A stretch of 32,579 nt of DNA from 14-2 sp963628035 (GCA_963628035.1 CAVGED010000043.1:1-32579), one strand, 5' to 3'; numbered from the stretch's first letter, positions 23,118 to 32,333 are shown. Translations and numbers: made by a program. The notes: a model not told the origin generated them from the sequence alone.

Positions 23118-24503
23118 TCAGTCATCTGCCGCCTCCACGGCCTTTGCAAGTGCTTCCTCATCCTCATCGCTCATCTTCTCGCCATGCTTCACATTGGAGA
23201 CACAGATAATGGCAATAGCCATAGCGATCATGCAGAATGCCTGCACTGTATTATATGTGCCACTGATACCTACCAGAAAGCCAATCACGGTAGGACAGAT
23301 AACCGCCGCCGTGAAGGTTGCCGTATAATAATAGCCGGTAAACGCGCCAAACCGGGCCTTGCCTCCGATGGCCAGCATGATCGGCAGCGTATTGATATTC
23401 ACCAGAATAAAGCCGGCCGCATAGACGAAGTTCAGGACGGTCAACGGTATATCCACACTGGTGATACCGGTATAGGGAATCAAAAACATCAGTCCATGGC
23501 AGACGGCCACCACCGCCAGTCCGATGGTGATGGATTTCTTTCTTCCAAGCTTACGTCCCATGACTCCGGCCGGAACCGCCAGAAGCACCGCGCCAAGCGT
23601 AGCCACAGTTCGGATCAGCGTAGCCTTCGCTGCTCCCATCCCTAAGAGCTTCGCCGCATAGAGCGTGAAATATGTTCCGAATCCGTCACTGGAGCCTGAG
23701 ATACAGAACAGTGCGAACATCATAATGAACATACTCCGCTTCACATCCTTCGGCAGATTCAGATTCCGAAGAGATTCCCGCTTCTCACCTTTGGCATTGT
23801 CGGCCTCTGCTCTGACAAGCTGTTCCTTGCGGTTATCCGGCCATTTTACGAAGAACAGGATGATCAGAAGGAACAGTACACAGACGATGGCTCCGAATAC
23901 GAACACCGATATGTAATCTCCATCGGCAATGGCCTGCTTAAAGCCCATGGCTCCGAGGATCGTTGCCGATATGGTAGCGATAATCGTCGCCACTGCCGCC
24001 ACCATGTTCACCACTGCATTGCCGTCACTCTGATACTCATCCGGCACGATATCCGGCATGATAGCCACGCATGGAGCCCGCCAGGTTGACATAACGAAAT
24101 TAAATATGATGATAACCACCATCATCAACAGGATCCCGGTCAGGTCCTCGATCCGCGCCATCACCGGTATCAGAACAAAGAGCAGCGCACAGACCGGCAC
24201 ACCGATCAGCAGATACGGCATGCGCTTTCCGAAACGCGATCTTGTATAATCCGACTTACGTCCGAAGATCGGTTGGAAGATCAGACCAAAGAAATTATCG
24301 ATGGTCATGATAAAACCGGTGAGTGTGGATATCACAGTGGCCGACAGCGCCACACTGCTAAGACTGCTGAGCTTTGCCTCCAGGATCAGCGGAACATATG
24401 AATTGTAGATCGTCCAAAATACCATGACCGCACCGAAGCCTAAGCTTGCGATCACAAGCTGTCCGGTGCTGTATCCTCGTTTCTTTTTTGGTTGCTGTGA
24501 CAT
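23118..24503 (-). CDS. MFS transporter, GPH/SLC45-like
   Basis: 461 aa from the ATG at 24503 (AAAGGGG upstream); the frame reaches 24557 without a ribosome site. About 12 membrane helices, the loop 2-3 motif GRKSDYTRSRFGKRMPYLLI and the helix 4-5 region STWRAPCVAIMPDIVPDEYQ, which are typical of the glycoside/pentoside/hexuronide (GPH) and SLC45-like sugar cotransporter group. The C-terminus is cytoplasmic and acidic. Substrate is unknown; adjacency to the GDPD gene might suggest a glycerophosphodiester or sugar, but that is only inference. Confidence 0.85.
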   Translation of the reverse strand: MSQQPKKKRGYSTGQLVIASLGFGAVMVFWTIYNSYVPLILEAKLSSLSSVALSATVISTLTGFIMTIDNFFGLIFQPIFGRKSDYTRSRFGKRMPYLLIGVPVCALLFVLIPVMARIEDLTGILLMMVVIIIFNFVMSTWRAPCVAIMPDIVPDEYQSDGNAVVNMVAAVATIIATISATILGAMGFKQAIADGDYISVFVFGAIVCVLFLLIILFFVKWPDNRKEQLVRAEADNAKGEKRESLRNLNLPKDVKRSMFIMMFALFCISGSSDGFGTYFTLYAAKLLGMGAAKATLIRTVATLGAVLLAVPAGVMGRKLGRKKSITIGLAVVAVCHGLMFLIPYTGITSVDIPLTVLNFVYAAGFILVNINTLPIMLAIGGKARFGAFTGYYYTATFTAAVICPTVIGFLVGISGTYNTVQAFCMIAMAIAIICVSNVKHGEKMSDEDEEALAKAVEAADD

Positions 24504-24611
24504 TTTAAAACCCCTTTCTGCTTGACTTTTATTTATGACAACAGAAATGCAAAACATGCTTTCTATTGTTTACGAACCGCTTTACTATCCATTTTAGGAA
24601 CATTTTGTACC

Positions 24612-24914
24612 TCAGACCTCATAGTCCATACAATACCTGCTCGCCGTGTACGGCCGCACCTTGCCATCCGCTACTGCCACATGCGCAGGATGAACCGCAT
24701 AGCCCTTCAGTGCTGCCTCATCCGTAAACGTGGAATCCAACATCAGATCCACGTTGGAGCTGGGCAGCCCGCAGGTATTCACCTTGATCTCCACAAGTCC
24801 CGGAATCCTGCCTGTCAGAGCCTCCAGTCCTTCCTTGATACCAGCCTTGATCTGTTCCTTCTCCTCCGCGGAAAGCTCCTCCTTCAGCTTCCACAGGATC
24901 ACATGCTTAACCAT
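24612..24914 (-). CDS. Dabb (stress-responsive A/B barrel) domain protein
   Basis: 100 aa, a single ferredoxin-like dimeric alpha/beta barrel: MVKHVILWKLKEE at the N-terminus, IKAGIKEGLEALTGRIPGLV helix, DLMLDSTFTDEAALKGYAVH, and a C-terminal strand. Plant and fungal relatives are stress proteins or polyketide cyclases; bacterial ones are uncharacterised. ATG follows GGAGGAAAAGAG. It lies 13 bases after the FMN-binding oxidase-like gene, so the two are probably co-transcribed. Confidence 0.9.
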   Translation of the reverse strand: MVKHVILWKLKEELSAEEKEQIKAGIKEGLEALTGRIPGLVEIKVNTCGLPSSNVDLMLDSTFTDEAALKGYAVHPAHVAVADGKVRPYTASRYCMDYEV

Positions 24915-24927
24915 TCTCTTTTCCTCC

Positions 24928-25404
24928 TTATTTCTGCTTCTTCATCCGCCGCTTCCCGGTAACCTCCTCCACCGTGAGCTTGAACACCGTGGTCTTCGGC
25001 ACAACAGCCTCATTAAACGGGAAATCTTCCCGGCGGTAATGCTTCATCAAAATACGCAGCGCCCCATACTTCTCTTCCTCCGGCACAATCTCAACAATGC
25101 CGTGGCCGACAACGCTCTCATACTCCATGGTACAATTCCCCTGCTCCTCATCCAGCACCAGGCGGTGCGCACAATCCATCTCGAAGCCTGCACGGTTATC
25201 CTGCTTCATCAGCTCATATTTCCGTCCTTCCAATGCTCCGTGAAAATACAGGGTGATCCGACCATCCCGCACCTCCATGCCGAAATTCAACGGCAGGATA
25301 TAGGGGTAGTCTCCATCGTGGAGCGCCAGCCGGCATACATCGCACCGCTCCATCACTTCAATCATTTCATCAAAATCTGTAATCTCTCTGTCGCTTCGCC
25401 GCAT
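24928..25404 (-). CDS. Pyridoxamine 5'-phosphate oxidase-like, NimA-type FMN-binding protein
   Basis: 158 aa from the ATG at 25404 with GGGAGG six bases upstream. The longer frame reaching 25518 overlaps the end of the restriction-modification gene and lacks a site. The split beta-barrel is recognisable: CDVCRLALHDGDYPYILPLN (then FGMEVRDGRITLYFHGALEG) and KYELMKQDNRAGFEMD. These are the signatures of the NimA/Pyridox_ox_2 group. Members bind FMN and are linked to nitroimidazole reduction or unknown flavin roles. It marks the left border of the AT-rich restriction-modification island. Confidence 0.88.
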   Translation of the reverse strand: MRRSDREITDFDEMIEVMERCDVCRLALHDGDYPYILPLNFGMEVRDGRITLYFHGALEGRKYELMKQDNRAGFEMDCAHRLVLDEEQGNCTMEYESVVGHGIVEIVPEEEKYGALRILMKHYRREDFPFNEAVVPKTTVFKLTVEEVTGKRRMKKQK

Positions 25405-25447
25405 GTTGTTCCTCCCTAACATTTGCTTTACTATAAGTTTCTGGATA

Positions 25448-28195
25448 TCACTTAAATGTATGCCGTGTATGCTGTAAAGACAATAGTGACTTTCGAATCG
25501 GCTCATACAACTCCTCATGCCCTATTGCCTGTAATACTTTGCGATCAAACATTTCTCGATCTATATCCCACAGTTCGTCCTCCACATTCATAACATTGCG
25601 CTTCTTGACATTTTCGAACAGACAGATGATTTCCGTCTCATCATCTTTCGAAATCTTTTTTGGATCGATCATATACACCCTTTTAAACTTTGTACTACTC
25701 GCGTCCAGCACGCCTAATCCTCTCCCAAATCCTAATGCTTCAATCACGAACATGCCATATATAGAATTCAAAAGTGCATGTATCAAATCCGAGGATATGT
25801 CCTCACGTTTAAATAGTAGCCTTGTAAATCTTTGATCTACAAAGGTTCTTTCAGCAAATTTGGATACAAAAAGCCTTTTTCCAGGATTAACGGCCGTTAC
25901 CATATCTGCTTTCGTTGCATCATCCATTTCATACCAAAAGCGGCCAGCTCTCTTTAACTTTCCCGGCACCGTCTTTCCACCTTCCACAAGATTTTCAAAC
26001 TTTTCAATCCAAGACAAAGCTCCAACATGCCCCCATTGCTCCAGTTCCCTTTTCGAAGCATGACAGCAAAAAGCTTCCATATCAGCCACGGCAACGAAGG
26101 ATTTTAATGATGCGGGTTTCTTCAGAACTGGGCGAATATAATCCCTCTCTATTTCATGATCTTGTTCAGGATAAAATAATTCATTTTTTCCTCTGCGTTC
26201 CCCTCTCTTAACCTCTAATATTTCTTCAATCGGCGCCAAGCTGTCTGCCATATCTTCAACCCATGATACATCATGAAACAGCGCATTAAGAGAAATACCT
26301 TTTTTCGCGATTTTTTCAATCATTTCCAGTGAATACGCCTTAACAGAAGCTATATTTTCGTCAACCTCCTCTCTTAGCACTATACTATTTATGAGTGCTT
26401 CCTTTTCTTGCTCTTCAAGATTATATATATCTCTCTTGATCAGCCAAAAATCAATCCTCGCATTTCTGTCCGGTATGCAAATTTCTTTTTTCTGTATTAT
26501 CAATATAGAAGCTACAACATCAGCATTTTGAAACCATCTCTTACAATCACTGACAGCAACTGAAATAATTTCATAATAATATTGCAATGCGTCAAAAAAC
26601 TTCTTTCCGATATCTGTTCCTAACCACGAATTAGACAATATGATACCAAGACGTCCTCGTTCTGCCAATAATTCATGCAGTTTAAACGGCAGGTAATTAT
26701 ATAAATCCGTTTTCCCTGAAGTAAAGTCAATACCTGTATTACTTTTTATTTTCTGCCGATACTCATCAACAAATTCTCTTTCGTCAGCGGCAATCTTGTT
26801 ATACTCAATAAATGGCAAGTTTGAAACAATTGCACTAAATGCTGGTAGCTCCTTTATTATTCTACTTCCGTCAATCGGGCTCTTCAACTCTATTTTTTGG
26901 CCTTTAACAACACTAAACACATCCGCTTGAAACATATTCAGCGGAATGTTGAGCGCCTCAATACTTGTAATAGCAATATTAGCAATCTGCAGTGGATATG
27001 CATATTTATCAGCAACCCATGTTGTCTTAAACGCTTGCTCCGGGTCTTGTATTCGTTCTGTTTTATTTTGAATCAGCGCTTTCGCAATCGTTCCGGTTCC
27101 TGCGCATAGATCCGCACATTCTGTATGCCAATCATGAACTGTCATTTGACATAATAAATCCGCCAGACAATATGGCGTAGCATACTGCCCTCTAATTTCC
27201 CGTTTCGCGGTATTAACAGTTTTCTCTAATATCTCTTGCAAAACAGTCTGATCTACTCGCTCTATCTTATTATCAATCAAAAATTGATTGTAATCCACAA
27301 TATCTATCCAGGTATCTTCCGGTATTATTTCATTATATTCTAATTTTTTAAATACATTGTAAAAATCACCTTGCTCTATGATCTCATCAATAATCTTATT
27401 TCCATCTGTTGGTGTTGATGTATTATCAATACGATTTATTATATAGGCACAATTATGATACTTCTTTATCGTGTTAGCGAACATAATCCTGTTTGTCCAA
27501 TTCAACAGAATAGATTTTGCATATGCAGAGTACATGTTATTCTCATCTTTATCATATTCTTCATGAGAAATCCTCCACCATGCTTTTAGCCGACTCTCCA
27601 TTGTCATATTTTTGCCAACTTCCAAAATCAGTTTTTCGGCAACAATATCTTTATTCCTTTGGATTATTTCTGTCATAAGACCATCCGATACCGTAGCGGC
27701 AACAGGCGAAGCCGAGATCGTCCCATTAAGCAAATACTCATTAACCGTCAACACAATATCCTTAATAATAGGTAACCATTCCGATTTGAAGGTCATTACA
27801 TCTTCACGATTTGCTTTCGGGCTTATTCCACTCCATACTCTGGCTTCTTTAAAATCTCCTCTTTCATTTTTTACATAAAGTTTTCCATATATAAAGTTCC
27901 ATATCACAAAACTATTCAGGCCAAGAGCAACCGCCTTTCTTGTAGCGTCTTTTATCAACGCTTCATCCGTGATCGGTACATCCGGCATTTTAAGTTCCCA
28001 TCCTTGCAGGATTTTATTTTGAGCTTCATCTTCATACAACAATACATCCGGGAACATACTTTGCTTATTTACAGAAAGCGTACTCTCCCCGCCAGCGCTT
28101 TTTATCTTAATGTTCAACCCTTTCAGCATCGAACGTATCTCTGAAATAATAACGATTGCCCAGCTTCTTTCATTTCGTCTTATAATAGTGCTCAT
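25448..28195 (-). CDS. Type IIG-like restriction-modification fusion: PD-(D/E)xK nuclease plus adenine-specific methylase
   Basis: 915 aa from the ATG at 28195 (AGAGG ten bases upstream); a TTG seven codons earlier would overlap the neighbour. The N-terminal ~120 residues carry PDVLLYE (Asp50) and WELKMPD (Glu67-x-Lys69), a PD-(D/E)xK nuclease pattern. A helical linker follows. The methylase core has GQYATPYCLADLL, SAM motif I DLCAGTGTIAKAL (~362-374) and motif IV SNLPF (~458-462), where Leu replaces the usual first Pro of NPPF. A C-terminal ~300 residues would be the target-recognition region. It lies seven bases after the separate methyltransferase gene. Codon use is AT-rich compared with flanking genes. 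Specificity is unknown. Confidence 0.82.
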   Translation of the reverse strand: MSTIIRRNERSWAIVIISEIRSMLKGLNIKIKSAGGESTLSVNKQSMFPDVLLYEDEAQNKILQGWELKMPDVPITDEALIKDATRKAVALGLNSFVIWNFIYGKLYVKNERGDFKEARVWSGISPKANREDVMTFKSEWLPIIKDIVLTVNEYLLNGTISASPVAATVSDGLMTEIIQRNKDIVAEKLILEVGKNMTMESRLKAWWRISHEEYDKDENNMYSAYAKSILLNWTNRIMFANTIKKYHNCAYIINRIDNTSTPTDGNKIIDEIIEQGDFYNVFKKLEYNEIIPEDTWIDIVDYNQFLIDNKIERVDQTVLQEILEKTVNTAKREIRGQYATPYCLADLLCQMTVHDWHTECADLCAGTGTIAKALIQNKTERIQDPEQAFKTTWVADKYAYPLQIANIAITSIEALNIPLNMFQADVFSVVKGQKIELKSPIDGSRIIKELPAFSAIVSNLPFIEYNKIAADEREFVDEYRQKIKSNTGIDFTSGKTDLYNYLPFKLHELLAERGRLGIILSNSWLGTDIGKKFFDALQYYYEIISVAVSDCKRWFQNADVVASILIIQKKEICIPDRNARIDFWLIKRDIYNLEEQEKEALINSIVLREEVDENIASVKAYSLEMIEKIAKKGISLNALFHDVSWVEDMADSLAPIEEILEVKRGERRGKNELFYPEQDHEIERDYIRPVLKKPASLKSFVAVADMEAFCCHASKRELEQWGHVGALSWIEKFENLVEGGKTVPGKLKRAGRFWYEMDDATKADMVTAVNPGKRLFVSKFAERTFVDQRFTRLLFKREDISSDLIHALLNSIYGMFVIEALGFGRGLGVLDASSTKFKRVYMIDPKKISKDDETEIICLFENVKKRNVMNVEDELWDIDREMFDRKVLQAIGHEELYEPIRKSLLSLQHTRHTFK

Positions 28196-28202
28196 ATGCT
28201 CG

Positions 28203-29063
28203 TTACCTCTCTTCAAATTCCGAAATCAGATTCTGCACTTTGATGTATTTACGCGTTTTTTTGTCTAATTGCTCCCAGGCCAGAAATAATCTTCTTTTTG
28301 CTACATCTATATAATCTATTTCTTCTCGCTTAAACAGTGCGACATTTTCATTTTTTTCTATACCAATAAAATTTCTCCCTTCCATCAGTGCTGCAACTAA
28401 AAACGATCCGCTCCCAAATGTATTATCCAACACAACATCGCCAGGATTCGTATACGTTCGTATCATATACCGACCAAGCTCAATCGGTTTTTGTGTCGGG
28501 TGCAGAACAGCCCCTTCACACTCGGCAGTCTTCACATATACAATATCCGTCGGATAACGTTCGCCTTTACTGGACACATGGACAGGATCAAAATCACCAT
28601 AATTTCCACATAGTTGATCCTTTCTGGTACCTTTATCATAAGGCTCTCCCTGTGTCATTTGCGGATGATATGTTGGTTGCTTTTTATAAAAAACACATAC
28701 ATCCTCATGCTTTCGAAGCGGCTGCTTCTTTGCATTCAAAAAATTTGTTGGCTTTGATTTTTCCCATACCCATTTATATTTATATATATCTGGCTGACTC
28801 AATATCAGCTTTGCGGTAAAAACACCATTTGAGGTCAATACAATTGCCCCATTTGGCTTAATAATTCGATTATACTGTTTCCATAATTCATCCAATGGTA
28901 TGTAACAATCCCACTCATTCTGCGTCATGCCATATGGAAGATCGCATAATATCATATCTATGCTCTCATCTGGAATCTTACCCATATATTCCAGACAGTC
29001 TCCCTCAAATAATCTGTTTATTACTTCATTTAAATCAACTGTCTCAAAACTTTCCTTCTTCAT
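28203..29063 (-). CDS. Beta-class site-specific DNA methyltransferase (N6-adenine/N4-cytosine)
   Basis: 286 aa. Motif IV (CDLPYGMTQNEWD, about 40-52) comes first and SAM motif I (DNTFGSGSFLVAAL, near 217-230) last, the beta-class order. HPTQKPIELGRYMIRTYTNP is the standard motif before it. It modifies adenine-N6 or cytosine-N4 in a specific site, protecting DNA from the fusion enzyme downstream. ATG follows AGGAGATTGGT. It is the first gene of a two-gene operon with its stop only seven bases before the next ATG. The promoter overlaps an SOS-box-like dyad. Confidence 0.93.
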   Translation of the reverse strand: MKKESFETVDLNEVINRLFEGDCLEYMGKIPDESIDMILCDLPYGMTQNEWDCYIPLDELWKQYNRIIKPNGAIVLTSNGVFTAKLILSQPDIYKYKWVWEKSKPTNFLNAKKQPLRKHEDVCVFYKKQPTYHPQMTQGEPYDKGTRKDQLCGNYGDFDPVHVSSKGERYPTDIVYVKTAECEGAVLHPTQKPIELGRYMIRTYTNPGDVVLDNTFGSGSFLVAALMEGRNFIGIEKNENVALFKREEIDYIDVAKRRLFLAWEQLDKKTRKYIKVQNLISEFEER

Positions 29064-29089
29064 ACCAATCTCCTATAACGCTTTTCTCC

Positions 29090-29123
29090 ATATTACCATA
29101 GCTTTCCATCGAACGCAAGTTCG
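29090..29123 (-). promoter_or_regulatory. Restriction-modification operon promoter with LexA/SOS-like box
   Basis: On the plus strand CGAAC-GCAA-GTTCG (29110-29123) is a perfect 5-bp-arm dyad matching the Gram-positive LexA (DinR) box core GAAC-N4-GTTC. On the minus strand a weak -35 TTGCGT (29118-29113) lies inside it, and 17 bp further is a -10 TAATAT (29095-29090), 27 bases before the methyltransferase ATG. An alternative reading is a small GNRA-type hairpin followed by TTTTT on the plus strand, but no plus-strand gene ends here. Confidence 0.5.
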
Positions 29124-29528
29124 TTTTTGTGATTTTACAAAATTTGATACCTTTTTAAATTGATTGTAGCACATGTCGTTCCTCTTTGCCAGCAGAACCT
29201 ATGGAAATCCGCTCCTAACTTTCACCGAAAACAAGGCGTACCGCTAAATGCTTGGAAACAGCCGATGCAAAATTGACCTAACCACTTTCCAAAATGATAT
29301 GACGACATTTGCCTCCAGGGACGATGTTCTTACGCTTCTTGTCCACCTTGGAATAGTTTTTCCCCGGAGATGGGGCTGTCCAATCATAATTGAGTAGCCC
29401 CATCTTCATTCGCATAAGCTATTTGTGTGAAAACTCTGCAATACGATGGGAAATATTGGGAATATATTTTTATGCAAAATTCCCTCTTCCATTTCTCTTC
29501 GTTTTGCTGTATGATAGTAATTAATTTG
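29124..29528. other. Non-coding stretch between the RM island and nrdD
   Basis: No convincing gene. A 34-base dyad at 29370-29403 has perfect 8-base outer arms (ATGGGGCT/AGCCCCAT) and inner CAAT/ATTG arms; no U-tract follows. A 45-codon minus-strand frame (29278-29415) starts within it but has no ribosome site and no recognised similarity. The stretch may be the scar of the island insertion. Confidence 0.5.
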
Positions 29529-29576
29529 GCACCACATATTGTGTTTTTACCAAAAATCAATGACGAGATATAGTAT
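29529..29576 (+). promoter_or_regulatory. Paired NrdR-like boxes upstream of nrdD
   Basis: Two 16-mers at 29529-29544 and 29561-29576 match the NrdR-box consensus ACACWATATATWGTGT at about 13 and 11 of 16 positions. They are 32 bp apart, three helical turns, the arrangement typical of NrdR regulation. A possible promoter (TTTACC, 17 bp, TATAGT) overlaps the second box, which would make binding repressive. The ribosome site GAGGAAA follows at once, so the leader would be short. Confidence 0.6.
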
Positions 29577-29595
29577 ATAAAGAGAGGAAACGAAA

Positions 29596-31785
29596 ATGGG
29601 TACAGAGGTCCGGACAAACGTGATCAAGAGAAATGGGGAGGAAGTAAAGTTCGATTCTGAGAAGATCGTAGGCGCTATCCAGAAGGCCAACCACGAGGTA
29701 GCTCCGATTTACCAGATGAACAACTACCAGATCGAGGCAGTGGCAGATAAGATTGCCGCCATGGCGGCGGAGTCCACCCACGCAGTCAATGTGGAGGATA
29801 TTCAGGATATGGTGGAGCGCGGCATCATGGAGATGCGCGGCTATGAGGTGGCACAGAAATATGTGCGTTACCGCTACAAACGGGAGCTGACCCGTAAGTC
29901 CAACACCACAGACAACGGGATCTTATCCCTGCTGGATCATTTAAATGAGGAAGTGAAGCAGGAGAATTCCAACAAGAACCCTATCATCAATTCCACCCAA
30001 CGGGACTATATGGCCGGAGAGGTCAGCAAGGATCTGTCTAAGCGTGTGTTACTGCCGGAGGAGATCGTGCGGGCACACGAGGAGGGAATTATCCACTTCC
30101 ATGACTCGGACTATTTTGCCCAGAGGGAGCACAACTGTGACCTCATCAACCTGGAGGACATGCTGCAGAACGGCACCGTCATCAGCGAGACCATGATCGA
30201 GAAGCCCCACAGCTTCTTTACCGCCTGCAACGTAACCACGCAGATTGTGGCACAGGTTGCCAGCAACCAGTATGGCGGCCAGTCCTTCACGCTGGCGCAC
30301 CTGGCTCCCTTCGTGGACATCAGCCGTCAGAAGCTTCGCAAGAGCGTCATCGAAGAGCGCAAGGAGTGCAATGAGCCGCTGGACGAGGACATCATCAATA
30401 AAGTTACAGAGCGCAGACTGCGTGAAGAGATCAAGAGCGGGATCCAGACGATCCAGTACCAGCTCATCACACTGATGACCTGTAACGGGCAGGCCCCCTT
30501 CGTAACCGTATTCATGTATCTGGACGAGGTTCCGGAAGGACAGATCCGTGACGACCTTGCCATCATCATCGAGGAAGTGCTGATCCAGCGGATGCAAGGT
30601 GTCAAGAACGAGAAGGGCGTATGGATCACCCCGGCCTTCCCGAAGCTGATCTATACCCTGGATGAAGACAACATCACCGAGGGCTCCAAATACTGGAAGT
30701 TGACACAGCTTGCTGCGAAATGTACAGCCAAGCGCATGGTGCCGGATTACATTTCCGCCAAGATGATGCGGGAATTAAAGAAAGGCAATGTTTATCCCTG
30801 CATGGGCTGCCGCTCCTTCCTGACCGTGGAGGAGACCCAGAAGAACCCGGATGGCAGCTACAAGTTCTACGGACGTTTCAACCAGGGCGTTGTGACCATC
30901 AACCTGGTGGATGTCGCCTGCTCTTCTCATGGCGATATGGATAAGTTCTGGGATATCCTGGACGAACGGCTGGAGCTATGTCACCGCGCACTGCGCTGCC
31001 GCCATGAGCGTCTGTTGGGGACTGTGTCCGACGTAGCTCCGATCCTGTGGCAGAACGGTGCCCTTGCCCGTCTGGAAAAAGGCGAGAAGATCGACAGGCT
31101 CCTGTTTAACGGCTACTCCACCATCTCTCTGGGGTATGCCGGTCTCTATGAGATGTGCATGCGGATGCTTGGTAAGTCCCATACGGATCCAGAGGCAAAG
31201 CCCTTCGCCCTGAAGGTCATGCAGCGCTTGAACGACAAATGTGCAGAGTGGAAGGCTGCTGAAAACATCAGCTATTCCGTCTACGGGACACCAATGGAGT
31301 CCACCACCTACAAGTTTGCCAAATGTCTGCAGAAGCGTTTCGGCATTATCAAAGGGGTAACCGATAAAAACTATATCACCAACAGCTACCATGTACATGT
31401 TTCCGAGGAGATCGATGCCTTCAGCAAGCTGAAATTCGAGTCAGAATTCCAGAAGCTGTCGCCGGGCGGAGCCATCAGCTATATCGAGGTTCCCAACATG
31501 CAGAACAATATCCCCGCCGTGCTGTCTGTTATGCAGTTTATTTATAACAACATCATGTACGCGGAGCTGAATACCAAGAGCGACTACTGCGAATGCTGCG
31601 GTTACGACGGCGAGATCAAGATCAAGGAAGACGAATCCGGCAAGCTGATCTGGGAATGTCCCAACTGCGGGAACCGCGATCAGTCCAAGATGTCCGTTGC
31701 ACGCCGGACCTGCGGCTACATCGGAACACAGTTCTGGAATCAGGGACGTACCCAGGAGATCAAGGACCGGGTACTACATCTGTAA
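29596..31785 (+). CDS. nrdD: Anaerobic ribonucleoside-triphosphate reductase (class III)
   Basis: 729 aa. An N-terminal ATP-cone (VIKRNGEEVKFDSEKIVGAI) regulates activity. The glycyl-radical core includes FHDSDYFAQREHNCDLINLE, active-site cysteines (TACNVTTQI; CMGCRSFL) and QYGGQSFTLAHLAPFVDISR. The C-terminus has a zinc site CECCGYDGEIKIKED ... CPNCG and the glycyl-radical loop RRTCGYIG with Gly707. It reduces ribonucleotides to deoxyribonucleotides without oxygen, using formate. It is followed 29 bases later by its activase gene. Codon use is GC-rich, contrasting sharply with the adjacent island. Confidence 0.98.
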   Translation: MGTEVRTNVIKRNGEEVKFDSEKIVGAIQKANHEVAPIYQMNNYQIEAVADKIAAMAAESTHAVNVEDIQDMVERGIMEMRGYEVAQKYVRYRYKRELTRKSNTTDNGILSLLDHLNEEVKQENSNKNPIINSTQRDYMAGEVSKDLSKRVLLPEEIVRAHEEGIIHFHDSDYFAQREHNCDLINLEDMLQNGTVISETMIEKPHSFFTACNVTTQIVAQVASNQYGGQSFTLAHLAPFVDISRQKLRKSVIEERKECNEPLDEDIINKVTERRLREEIKSGIQTIQYQLITLMTCNGQAPFVTVFMYLDEVPEGQIRDDLAIIIEEVLIQRMQGVKNEKGVWITPAFPKLIYTLDEDNITEGSKYWKLTQLAAKCTAKRMVPDYISAKMMRELKKGNVYPCMGCRSFLTVEETQKNPDGSYKFYGRFNQGVVTINLVDVACSSHGDMDKFWDILDERLELCHRALRCRHERLLGTVSDVAPILWQNGALARLEKGEKIDRLLFNGYSTISLGYAGLYEMCMRMLGKSHTDPEAKPFALKVMQRLNDKCAEWKAAENISYSVYGTPMESTTYKFAKCLQKRFGIIKGVTDKNYITNSYHVHVSEEIDAFSKLKFESEFQKLSPGGAISYIEVPNMQNNIPAVLSVMQFIYNNIMYAELNTKSDYCECCGYDGEIKIKEDESGKLIWECPNCGNRDQSKMSVARRTCGYIGTQFWNQGRTQEIKDRVLHL

Positions 31786-31814
31786 AATAAGAAAGTGGGG
31801 ACAGAGCGAACATT

Positions 31815-32333
31815 ATGAATTATGGAGCCATCAAGGATTATGATATTGCCAACGGCCCAGGTGTGCGGGTAAGCCTGTTTGTATCCGGCTGCCGCCACCA
31901 TTGCAAGGGTTGCTTCAATCCGGAGACCTGGAACTTCCAATACGGCGAACCCTTTACGGAAGAGACAGAGGCTCGGATCCTCGAAGCCCTGTCCCCTTCC
32001 TATATCCAGGGCTTCACCCTCCTGGGTGGGGAACCCTTCGAGCCGGAGAACCAGCAGGTTCTGGTGGGATTACTGAAGAAGATCCGCGTAGCTTATCCCG
32101 CCAAGGATATCTGGTGCTACACCGGCTATCTCTATGATATAGACTTACCGGAGGGCGGGAAAGTACACACCGAGGTGACGGACGAAATGCTCTCCTACAT
32201 CGATGTCCTGGTGGACGGCGAATTCGTGGAAGCTAAAAAGGATATTACGCTGGTCTTCCGCGGGAGCAGCAATCAGCGAATTCTGGACATAAGCAACCGT
32301 TCTGCCGAACTGAAAAGCGACGATAAATCGTGA
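31815..32333 (+). CDS. nrdG: Anaerobic ribonucleotide reductase activating protein (radical SAM)
   Basis: 172 aa. The 4Fe-4S/SAM motif is Cys26-x3-Cys30-x2-Cys33 (SGCRHHCKGCFNPETW), preceded by the NrdG-type GPGVRVSLFVSG. GGEPFEPENQ and WCYTGYLYDID follow. It installs the glycyl radical in NrdD using S-adenosylmethionine. It is in the same operon as nrdD (29-base gap, GTGGGGA upstream of the ATG). The last ~10 residues run into a short duplicated TAAATCGTGA sequence around the stop. Confidence 0.97.
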   Translation: MNYGAIKDYDIANGPGVRVSLFVSGCRHHCKGCFNPETWNFQYGEPFTEETEARILEALSPSYIQGFTLLGGEPFEPENQQVLVGLLKKIRVAYPAKDIWCYTGYLYDIDLPEGGKVHTEVTDEMLSYIDVLVDGEFVEAKKDITLVFRGSSNQRILDISNRSAELKSDDKS

